This document shows, in pieces, positions 6,691 through 11,660 of a DNA stretch of 11,660 bases. Source of the stretch: Actinomycetota bacterium. Its GTDB lineage: Bacteria; Actinomycetota; Actinomycetes; Mycobacteriales; Jatrophihabitantaceae. Under the pieces are notes generated by a model. That model was not told the DNA's origin. It did no database searches and was given only the letters and a program-made list of their open reading frames with translations. The position numbers were made by a program, and so were the translations under genes. The stretch covers positions 1 to 11,660 of the forward strand of contig JAFAWL010000103.1 in the NCBI GenBank assembly GCA_019241805.1. Reading direction: 5' to 3'. Position 1 is the first letter of the stretch. The number at the start of each line of letters is the position of its first letter.

Positions 6691-7326
6691 GTGACCGGAT
6701 CGGGCTCGGTCGGCAAGGAGGTCATCATCGTCGAACCGTCGCGTCCACGGCGTCCGAGTCCGCACGCGGACCTGACGCCGCTGATCGACGCGCTCGGTGG
6801 GTTCGAGGTCGAGTCGCCCGACGAGCGCGCCGCCGCGACCGCACAGGTCTTGTTACGTGCCGCGCGAGAGGGATCCGGCGACCCGGCCGCCCTGATCGGA
6901 CTGGCCGACCGCATCGGGATCGAGACGCTGGCCGCGTTATGGCGCGATGCCGCTCGCGAGTCGACGGCGGGCGGGCTCTGGGCGATGTACCTGCTGCGTC
7001 ATTGGATCAGAACCGCGCCCGTCGAGGTGGTCGAGCTTTGGACCCGCGGCGAAAGGATGGGCGGCCCGGATGTGGTCGTCGCCGGAGTCGATGCCCGCGC
7101 CAACGCCGACGCGATGAGCGCCGTCGGTGACGCGGTCCTGGCGACGGCGCTGGTCGGCGACTTCGGGGTGGCGCTCGACCGCGCCGCTGCGGTGTTCCGC
7201 GTGTTGGCGCGGGGGCGGCGCGCCCGTGGCGAGTTCGACGGCGGCGGACTGGCGTGGGCCAACGAGCAGACGGCGGCCGCGCTTGCTGAGGCTGCTCGCC
7301 GGTGGCGCGCGGGTCAGCTGGGCTGA
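6691..7326 (+). CDS. Hypothetical helical protein, paired with DUF4192
   Basis: I do not recognise this family. It encodes 211 residues from a GTG at 6691; there is no signal peptide or membrane segment. From about residue 28 it is almost entirely alpha-helical and Ala/Arg-rich, with short blocks such as RAAATAQVLLRAAREG (46-61), ALIGLADRIGIETLAALW (67-84), GLWAMYLLRHWIRTAP (95-110) and a C-terminal AWANEQTAAALAEAARRW (188-205). This hints at an ARM- or TPR-like helical repeat, unproven. The start is uncertain: GTG 6691 has no Shine-Dalgarno, while a perfect AAGGAGG lies inside the frame with no ATG, GTG or TTG after it. The gene carries two TTA leucine codons (6853-6855, 6937-6939), whereas the neighbouring plus-strand DUF4192 and EamA genes carry none in frame. 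The DUF4192 gene follows 118 bp downstream on the same strand. Confidence 0.72.
   Translation: MTGSGSVGKEVIIVEPSRPRRPSPHADLTPLIDALGGFEVESPDERAAATAQVLLRAAREGSGDPAALIGLADRIGIETLAALWRDAARESTAGGLWAMYLLRHWIRTAPVEVVELWTRGERMGGPDVVVAGVDARANADAMSAVGDAVLATALVGDFGVALDRAAAVFRVLARGRRARGEFDGGGLAWANEQTAAALAEAARRWRAGQLG
6715..6721 (+). promoter_or_regulatory. Strong Shine-Dalgarno-like AAGGAGG without a canonical start codon after it
   Basis: AAGGAGG lies in the open frame of the 211-residue gene, followed in frame by GTC ATC ATC GTC. The ATC at 6727-6729 sits five bases after the motif, the spacing of a normal start, but ATC is a very rare initiation codon. Either initiation uses ATC, or it uses GTG 6691 and the motif is chance, or the sequence carries a base error here. 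Confidence 0.35.
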
Positions 7327-7360
7327 CGGGGCCGCTAGCGCCTCCTACTGACAAGTGGAA

Positions 7361-7404
7361 CTGCGGCGTCCACATCGGGCCCGGTCGTCCACAGACGCCG
7401 GCAG
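7361..7404 (+). terminator. Hairpin between the 211-residue gene and DUF4192 (possible terminator)
   Basis: CTGCGGCGTC (7361-7370) pairs with GACGCCGGCAG (7394-7404) with one bulged G, a ten-base-pair GC-rich stem around a 23-base loop that contains GGGCCC. It begins 34 bases after the stop of the upstream gene. There is no T-run after it, so it could be a weak terminator, an mRNA-stabilising structure or chance. CGTCCACA occurs twice in it (7367-7374 and 7386-7393). Confidence 0.3.
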
Positions 7405-7444
7405 ACGGCTCAGGATTGCTGCGCGCTCGGGTGTTCTAGGACGC

Positions 7445-8503
7445 ATGACGTCACAAGATCTGATCCATGTCGACGGGCCGGCGGGGTTGCTCGAGATGGT
7501 TCCGTACCTGGTCGGTTTCCACCCAAGGGACAGCCTCGTACTGGTCGGCCTTCGCGCCGGTCGGGTGGCGGTCACCGTACGAATGGATCTCGCGGATGCG
7601 GCCGGCGATGCCGACACGAGCGTCGGCGGCCCGCTCGACTCGTGTATGTCCGTACTCGGGCGTGCGGGTGCGGACGCGGTGGTGGCCGTCGTCTACGCCG
7701 AACCAGGAACCACCGTCACCGATGCGGACGTGGCCGAGGCCGAGCCGGTATCGCTGCCCTTCGAACAGGAAATTCAGCGCTGGGCTGTCCTGCTCACCGA
7801 CGCCGGATTCTCGGTGCTTGATGTTCTCGGTGTGCTCGATGAACGCTGGTGGTCCTACCCCGGCCGTCACCAGGCGTGCGCGTGTTGCGCGGGCGCCCGT
7901 CAACTCGACCGCGCCGGCGCCGTCGCCGCGTCGGCAACCTACGCCGGGCTCGTTGCCCTACCGGATCGTGGAGCGCTTGCAGAGCTGATCGACGCCGATC
8001 CCGACGCTCAACGCCGACTGGCACCGCTGGTACAACGCCAAGCGCAGGCATGGACCACTCGCTCGCCGGCGATCCTCGACAAGCACCGCCGGTCCGTGAT
8101 CAGGGCATTGTTCGCTACCGCGCGCGACATGGACGCGGCTCTGATCGGACCCATCGGGCCGAGGACGTCCGACGAGCGGGTGGCGTTGCTGCTCGTCGGG
8201 CTCACCGACATCTCGGTGCGCGACTCGGTCTGGTTCGCGATCGAAGAGGGGAGGATCGAGGGTCGCGAACTGTGGCGAATGCTCGCGGTTCGAGCGCCGG
8301 ACCAATTCGCAGTGGCGCCGTTGTTCCTGCTTGCCTGGATCTGTTGGCGCGAGGGCAACGGGGCGCTCGCCATGATCGCGGCCGAGCGCGCCTTGCGGAT
8401 CGACCCCGACTACGCAGCGGCGGATCTGTTGCGCGGCGCCGTCGCTCACGGGCTGGACCCGTTCCGAACTCCGAGGCTGCGCCGCCGCCGGTCCGCCGCG
8501 TGA
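7445..8503 (+). CDS. DUF4192 domain-containing protein
   Basis: 352 residues from the ATG at 7445-7447, with AGGA three bases upstream (short spacing). The opening LIHVDGPAGLLEMVPYLVGF and HPRDSLVLVGL (26-36) are the hallmark of DUF4192 proteins, which are widespread in actinobacteria and have no established function. Other family-like parts are ERWWSYPGRHQACACC (133-148) with Cys145, Cys147 and Cys148, which could bind metal, and the C-terminal FLLAWICWREGNGALAMIAA helices ending in ALRIDPDYAAADLL (316-329), which reads like a TPR unit. The tail is basic (RTPRLRRRRSAA). The frame is open 30 codons further upstream to 7355, but homology starts at the ATG. It is probably co-transcribed with, or at least co-oriented to, the 211-residue gene. 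It is convergent with gltD, 85 bp away. Confidence 0.88.
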   Translation: MTSQDLIHVDGPAGLLEMVPYLVGFHPRDSLVLVGLRAGRVAVTVRMDLADAAGDADTSVGGPLDSCMSVLGRAGADAVVAVVYAEPGTTVTDADVAEAEPVSLPFEQEIQRWAVLLTDAGFSVLDVLGVLDERWWSYPGRHQACACCAGARQLDRAGAVAASATYAGLVALPDRGALAELIDADPDAQRRLAPLVQRQAQAWTTRSPAILDKHRRSVIRALFATARDMDAALIGPIGPRTSDERVALLLVGLTDISVRDSVWFAIEEGRIEGRELWRMLAVRAPDQFAVAPLFLLAWICWREGNGALAMIAAERALRIDPDYAAADLLRGAVAHGLDPFRTPRLRRRRSAA

Positions 8504-8537
8504 CCGGTCAGCACGCCAGCGGGACGGGGACGCCGTT

Positions 8538-8554
8538 GTCCGATCGCGACGGAC
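8538..8554. terminator. Small stem-loop in the convergent DUF4192/gltD spacer
   Basis: GTCCG (8538-8542) and CGGAC (8550-8554) form a five-base-pair stem with a seven-base loop; an outer GCCG/CGGC can add pairs. It lies between two convergent stops (8503 and 8589), where a bidirectional terminator is expected. There is no T-run, so the call is weak. The same 85-bp spacer holds a 10-bp direct repeat CGGGCGTGTA at 8565-8574 and 8578-8587. Confidence 0.25.
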
Positions 8555-8588
8555 GAATCGCGGCCGGGCGTGTACCTCGGGCGTGTAG

Positions 8589-10058
8589 CTAGAGCCCGAC
8601 CGCGTGCGGGGCCACCGGGGCGGGAAGCAGCGTTCCGGTGCCCGACAACGCCGTGTCGATCGCTGCCGCGCAGGCTCGGCCCTCGGCGATGGCCCAGACA
8701 ACCAGGCTGGCGCCGCGCGTCGCGTCGCCGCAGGCGTAGACACCGGGCGTCCCGGTCTGCCAGTCACGCTCGACCTCGACATTCGCGCGACCGGCGTGGG
8801 TCCCGACGCTGAGTGCGTCGAGAAGTTCGGGCACATCCGTGCCCACGAAACCTGCGGCGAGCAGGACCAGCTCCGCCGGCAACTCGGTCCGCGAGCCGGG
8901 TACGGGCCGGAACTCACGCACACCGTCGACTCGAACGATCTCCACCTCGTCGACCACGACCGCCCGCAGCGCGCCCCGCTCGTCGCCGAGGAATTCCACG
9001 ACTTCGCGCGCCCAGGCCTCGTGTACGCCTTCGTCGTGGGCCGGTGAGACCCCGCGGGTGCTCACCGCCGCCGGCCACTTCGGATTCACCAAGCCGGCCC
9101 GAACCGCCGGACGGGGATTGTGATCCAGCACCGTCACTGAGGCCGCACCCTGCCGGTTGGCTGTCCCGAGGCAGTCGGCAGCCGTGTCGCCGCCGCCGAT
9201 GATGATCACATTTTTGCCGCGGGCGTCGATGTCCGGCGCCGAGATGTCACCGGCGTGCACCCGATTCGCCTGAGGCAGGTAGGTCATCGCCTGGTGCACC
9301 CCGATCAACTCGCGACCGGGCGTCGTCAACTCCCGGGGCTGCAGGGCGCCGATGGCAAGGACCACGGCGTCGAACTCGGTGCGCAGGCGGGGCACGTCCT
9401 CGGCGCGCACCTCGCTGTTGAGCCGGAACTGGGTGCCTTCGGCGCTCATCTGGGCCAGCCGCCTATCGATGACGTCTTTGGGCATCTTGAAATCAGGGAT
9501 GCCGTAGCGCAGCAGGCCACCGGCCCGGTCGTCGCGTTCGAAGACGACGACCTCGTGCCCTGCCCGCGTCAGCTGTTGGGCGGCCGCCAGGCCGGCTGGG
9601 CCGGATCCGACGACGGCTACGCGCCGTCCGGAATGGCCCTGCGGCGGCTGCGGTTCGACCAGGCCGTCGTCGAATGCGCGCTCGACGATCGACACCTCAA
9701 TCTGCTTGATCGTGACCGGGTCGGTGTTCAACGCCAGCACGCACGCCGCCTCGCACGGCGCCGGGCAGATCCAACCGGTGAATTCCGGAAAGTTGTTCGT
9801 GGCGTGAAGCCGCTCGCTCGCGCTGGCGTAATCGTCTCGGGCGGTGAATTCGTTCCACTCCGGGATCAAGTTGCCCAGCGGACAGCCGCTGTGGCAGAAC
9901 GCGACGCCGCAGTCCATGCAGCGCGCGGCCTGCTCAGCGACCACGTCGCCGGCGGCCCGGAGATAGATCGGCTGCCAGTCGCGCACGCGCTCGGCCGCAG
10001 GACGCTTGGGGGTGTCGGCGCGAGCATGCTTCAAGAATCCCTGCGGGTCGTGCGCCAC
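8589..10058 (-). CDS. gltD: Glutamate synthase (NADPH) small subunit
   Basis: 489 residues from a GTG at 10056-10058, with AAAGGTGA upstream as ribosome-binding site. It is full length for the GltD beta subunit, which passes electrons from NADPH through FAD and 4Fe-4S clusters to the large subunit for conversion of glutamine and 2-oxoglutarate to two glutamates in the cytoplasm. N-terminal cluster cysteines are C47, C50, C55 and C59 (CMDCGVAFCHSGCP) plus C98, C102 and C106 (CPAPCEAAC). FAD binding is at GSGPAGLAAA (151-160), with the RAGGLLRYGIPDFKMPKDVI signature (178-197). NADPH binding is at GGGDTAADC (288-296), and the C-terminal FAD contact is at GVYACGDATRGAS (439-451). The large-subunit gene gltB, usually adjacent, is not on either side: ideR lies upstream (128 bp) and DUF4192 is convergent downstream. 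A related stand-alone GltD-like oxidoreductase is less likely given the full match. Confidence 0.95.
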   Translation of the reverse strand: MAHDPQGFLKHARADTPKRPAAERVRDWQPIYLRAAGDVVAEQAARCMDCGVAFCHSGCPLGNLIPEWNEFTARDDYASASERLHATNNFPEFTGWICPAPCEAACVLALNTDPVTIKQIEVSIVERAFDDGLVEPQPPQGHSGRRVAVVGSGPAGLAAAQQLTRAGHEVVVFERDDRAGGLLRYGIPDFKMPKDVIDRRLAQMSAEGTQFRLNSEVRAEDVPRLRTEFDAVVLAIGALQPRELTTPGRELIGVHQAMTYLPQANRVHAGDISAPDIDARGKNVIIIGGGDTAADCLGTANRQGAASVTVLDHNPRPAVRAGLVNPKWPAAVSTRGVSPAHDEGVHEAWAREVVEFLGDERGALRAVVVDEVEIVRVDGVREFRPVPGSRTELPAELVLLAAGFVGTDVPELLDALSVGTHAGRANVEVERDWQTGTPGVYACGDATRGASLVVWAIAEGRACAAAIDTALSGTGTLLPAPVAPHAVGL

Positions 10059-10137
10059 CGGTCACCTTTCAGATTGGGACGACTTCCCCGGCGCAGCGGT
10101 CCGGGGGCGAGGCAGCGATGGCTCGCGACGGGTCAGC

Positions 10138-10153
10138 GACGTCGCTCGACGTC
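10138..10153. promoter_or_regulatory. 16-bp dyad in the gltD upstream region (candidate operator)
   Basis: GACGTCG and CGACGTC form perfect seven-base inverted arms around a two-base CT centre, giving two GACGTC hexamers one helical turn apart. It is about 80-95 bp upstream of the gltD start and 34 bp past the ideR stop. It does not resemble an IdeR iron box. Alternatives are a hairpin ending the ideR transcript, or chance. TAGAAT on the minus strand at 10163-10168, just upstream, could be a -10 element, but no matching -35 is seen. Confidence 0.3.
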
Positions 10154-10167
10154 TCGATCCGGATTCT

Positions 10168-10181
10168 ACCGGCCGGCCGGT
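10168..10181. repeat. 14-bp self-complementary element just after ideR
   Basis: ACCGGCCGGCCGGT is a perfect palindrome that begins six bases past the ideR stop codon in the direction of ideR transcription. It could help end or stabilise the ideR transcript, but the hairpin would be tight and no T-run follows; it may simply be GC-rich low complexity. Confidence 0.25.
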
Positions 10182-10186
10182 GCTGC

Positions 10187-10975
10187 CTATGCCACCGTCG
10201 ATACGGCGGGGGCCACCGCGGACACGGGCGCAGCAACCGACGACACGGCCGGGGCCACCTTCGGCACAGCCGGACCGGTGATGCGGACGAAGATGTGCTC
10301 GGCGACCGACCGCGGCAGCTCGGAGTCCACCCCGCCGGAACTCACCCGCACGCCGGTATCGGTTGCCACGATCGACATCAGATGGCCGGGCTGGACGTGC
10401 GCCTGGGCCAGGTGCCGCATCAGGGCCGCATCTGGTTGAAGTTGCTCGCTGATCCGGTCGACGACGACCTCATAGGCACTGCCGCGCTCGGTCGGAACGC
10501 GGGCGAGGCTGACCAAGCTGGCGCTGTTGTCGACCGACGCGAACGGCAAGCCGAGGTCGTCCAACCCCGGAATGGGATTCCCGTGCGGGCACACCAGCGG
10601 CTTGTCGAGCAGGGCCACGATCCGACGTTCGACCGCCTCGCTCATGACGTGCTCCCAGCGGCACGCCTCGATGTGAACCTGATCCCATTCGAGCCCGATG
10701 ACGTCGGCGAGCAGCCGCTCGGCCAGTCGGTGCTTGCGCATGACGGCGATCGCCTCGCGGCGTCCCTGGTCGGTCAACTGCAAATGCCGGTCGTCCGCGA
10801 CGTGCAGCAGCCCGTCGCGCTCCATTCGGGCGACCGTCTGGCTGACCGTCGGCCCGCTCTGTGCGAGGCGCTCGGCGATGCGAGCGCGCAGCGGCACCAC
10901 GCCCTCCTCCTCGAGCTCGTACACGGTCCGCAGATACATCTCGGTCGTGTCGATCAGCTCGCTGTGGTGGCTCAC
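10187..10975 (-). CDS. ideR: Iron-dependent DtxR/IdeR-family repressor
   Basis: 262 residues from the GTG at 10973-10975. This start places SELIDTTEMYLRTVYELEEE in register with mycobacterial IdeR and has GGAG at the right spacing; a longer form reaching 11011 is less likely. In the family, the Fe2+-bound dimer binds iron boxes to repress siderophore genes and activate iron storage. The winged HTH spans about 28-57 (PLRARIAERLAQSGPTVSQT, then VARMERDGLL). Metal ligands are conserved: M13, C105, E108 and H109 for the primary site; H82, E86 and H101 for the ancillary site, with E177 and Q180 from the SH3-like third domain. NPIPGL (133-138) is also typical. The protein is about 30 residues longer than mycobacterial IdeR because of a Val/Ala/Pro/Ser repeat tail from about residue 235. 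It lies downstream of sigB on the same strand, as in Mycobacterium, with a hairpin between them. Confidence 0.94.
   Translation of the reverse strand: MSHHSELIDTTEMYLRTVYELEEEGVVPLRARIAERLAQSGPTVSQTVARMERDGLLHVADDRHLQLTDQGRREAIAVMRKHRLAERLLADVIGLEWDQVHIEACRWEHVMSEAVERRIVALLDKPLVCPHGNPIPGLDDLGLPFASVDNSASLVSLARVPTERGSAYEVVVDRISEQLQPDAALMRHLAQAHVQPGHLMSIVATDTGVRVSSGGVDSELPRSVAEHIFVRITGPAVPKVAPAVSSVAAPVSAVAPAVSTVA
10196..10258 (-). repeat. Three 21-bp tandem units encoding a heptad tail in IdeR
   Basis: The units are 10238-10258, 10217-10237 and 10196-10216. They encode VAPAVSS, VAAPVSA and VAPAVST (residues 240-260). Units one and three agree at 18 of 21 bases and the middle one is more diverged. 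The reading frame is kept to the TAG at 10187-10189, so this looks like in-frame repeat expansion at the end of the gene rather than damage. Confidence 0.75.
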
Positions 10976-10984
10976 GTCTCCATT

Positions 10985-10988
10985 CTCC
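10985..10988 (-). promoter_or_regulatory. Ribosome-binding site that fixes the ideR start
   Basis: The minus strand reads GTGGAGAATGGAGAC before the GTG at 10973-10975. The first GGAG (plus strand 10985-10988) is nine bases from that GTG, a normal spacing; the second GGAG is too close to act. This supports the GTG start over the longer open frame. Confidence 0.55.
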
Positions 10989-11023
10989 ACGCAGCGGCCG
11001 GCAAATGACATGGGGCGCCCGAA

Positions 11024-11072
11024 ATGCCGACGACCGGCGCCCCGACGGGGGCAGCCGGTCGTCAGCGGGCAT
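11024..11072 (-). terminator. Strong hairpin between sigB and ideR
   Basis: GACGACCGGC (11029-11038) pairs perfectly with GCCGGTCGTC (11054-11063). Inside, GCCCC (11039-11043) pairs with GGGGC (11048-11052), leaving a GACG tetraloop and one bulged A. Outside, ATGCC (11024-11028) can pair with GGCAT (11068-11072). The stem starts about 16 bases after the sigB stop, where a terminator is expected. There is no U-run on the minus strand, as is common in actinobacterial terminators. It would separate sigB from ideR or attenuate read-through. Confidence 0.6.
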
Positions 11073-11088
11073 CGGCAGCGCGGCCGAC

Positions 11089-11660
11089 TTAGTCGTCGAG
11101 GTAGTCCCGCAGTGCCTGCGCGCGTGAGGGATGGCGCAGCTTGGCCATCGTCTCGCGCTCGATCTGACGGATCCGCTCCCGCGAAAGTTTGAACGAGCGC
11201 CCGATCTCGTCGAGGGTTCGGGGCTGCCCGTCGTCCAGGCCGTAGCGCATCCGCACGACCGCCGCCTCCCGGGCCTCGAGCGTGCCGAGGATCGAGTGCA
11301 GCTGTTGGCGCATCAGGCCGGCTTCCACCGACGCCTCAGCCGCCGGCGCCTTGTCATCGGCGATGAAGTCGCCCAGCGAAGCGTCGTCCTCCGTGCCGAC
11401 GGTCTGATCGAGGCTGACCAGATCGCGCGACAGGTCGATGAGCTCGCGGATCCGGTCCTCGGTGATATCCAGTTCGGCGGCGAGTTCGGCCTCACTGGCT
11501 TCACGGCCGAGCCCCTGGTTCAGCTCTCGCCGGATCCGCTGGAGCTTGTTTACCTGCTCGACGAGGTGAACCGGCAATCGGATCGTGCGGGACTGGTCGG
11601 CCATGGCCCGGCTGATCGCCTGGCGGATCCACCAGGTCGCATACGTCGAGAACTTGAATC
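11089..11660 (-). CDS. sigB: Sigma-70 family RNA polymerase sigma factor, SigB-like (5' end outside window)
   Basis: The C-terminal 189 residues are visible and the frame is open to the right edge. Visible parts start in regions 2.3-2.4 (FKFSTYATWWIRQAISRA, which recognises the -10 element). Region 3 includes IRLPVHLVEQVNKLQRIRRE, LGREASEAELAAELDI and SLDQTVGTEDDASLGDFIAD. Region 4 includes LEAREAAVVRMRYGLDDGQ, PRTLDEIGRSFKLSRERIRQ and IERETMAKLRHPSRAQ, the helix-turn-helix for the -35 element. It is a group 1 or 2 sigma factor. The gene order with ideR immediately downstream matches mycobacterial sigB-ideR, and GLDDGQPRTLD with LSRERIRQIERE is SigB-like. However, the ending HPSRAQALRDYLDD resembles SigA/HrdB, so a principal sigma cannot be excluded without the N-terminus. 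Confidence 0.87.
   Translation of the reverse strand, partial: FKFSTYATWWIRQAISRAMADQSRTIRLPVHLVEQVNKLQRIRRELNQGLGREASEAELAAELDITEDRIRELIDLSRDLVSLDQTVGTEDDASLGDFIADDKAPAAEASVEAGLMRQQLHSILGTLEAREAAVVRMRYGLDDGQPRTLDEIGRSFKLSRERIRQIERETMAKLRHPSRAQALRDYLDD

Noticed and set aside
5958..7130. 390-residue plus-strand open frame opposite NUDIX
   Set aside because: It is antisense to a well-supported NUDIX domain, has arginine-rich composition and shows no family features.
8565..8587. Two copies of CGGGCGTGTA as a possible repeat array or CRISPR fragment
   Set aside because: There are only two copies, 13 bp apart, with no further units; not an array.
7958..8923. 321-residue minus-strand open frame across the DUF4192 and gltD ends
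   Set aside because: It overlaps two recognisable genes in other frames, and its composition is a GC artefact.
10059..10186. Possible IdeR iron box or autoregulatory site near gltD or ideR
   Set aside because: No sequence resembling TTAGGTTAGGCTAACCTAA is seen here or in the sigB-ideR spacer.
9255..10439. 394-residue plus-strand open frame opposite gltD and ideR
   Set aside because: It is antisense to two strong family matches and has no recognisable domain.
1..11660. Mobile element, prophage, defence island or biosynthetic cluster
   Set aside because: No transposase, integrase, toxin, nuclease, CRISPR or multimodular enzyme is seen. Gene content is conserved actinobacterial housekeeping, with sigB-ideR synteny.

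Overview
The window looks like ordinary chromosomal DNA of a high-GC actinobacterium (Actinomycetota). The evidence is dense GC-rich coding, many GTG starts, an IdeR-type iron regulator directly downstream of a group-2 sigma-70 factor (the sigB-ideR order known from Mycobacterium), a DUF4192 protein, a GH15 trehalase/glucoamylase-like enzyme and a mycobacterial-style NUDIX protein. I cannot name a genus. I see no transposase, integrase, phage gene, CRISPR array, tRNA or rRNA.

Layout, left to right. (1) The 3' end of a LacI-family regulator (+) runs tail to tail into a minus-strand group: PAP2-family membrane phosphatase, then GH15 glycosidase, then SAM-dependent O-methyltransferase. The PAP2 stop and GH15 start overlap (TGATG), so those two are probably translationally coupled. 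(2) A palindrome-rich divergent spacer separates PAP2 from a plus-strand EamA/DMT transporter. That transporter overlaps, by its last 75 bases, the end of a minus-strand glyoxalase-like (VOC) protein. (3) Upstream of VOC on the same strand is a NUDIX hydrolase with a long uncharacterised C-terminal part. (4) Divergent from NUDIX is a plus-strand pair: an unrecognised 211-residue helical protein with an ambiguous start and two TTA codons, then a DUF4192 protein. (5) Convergent to these is a minus-strand series, read right to left: sigB-like sigma factor (5' end outside the window), a strong hairpin, ideR, then gltD (glutamate synthase small subunit).

How the genes may work together: sigB, ideR and gltD link general or stress transcription, iron sensing and a 4Fe-4S nitrogen-assimilation enzyme by position only; no iron box is visible. 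PAP2-GH15 suggests a joint role in envelope lipid or isoprenoid phosphate and trehalose/glucan metabolism, which is inference. I found no clear new biological system. The points most worth a second look are the 211-residue protein paired with DUF4192, the NUDIX C-terminal region, the repeat tail on IdeR, gltD without gltB beside it, and the palindromes between PAP2 and EamA.
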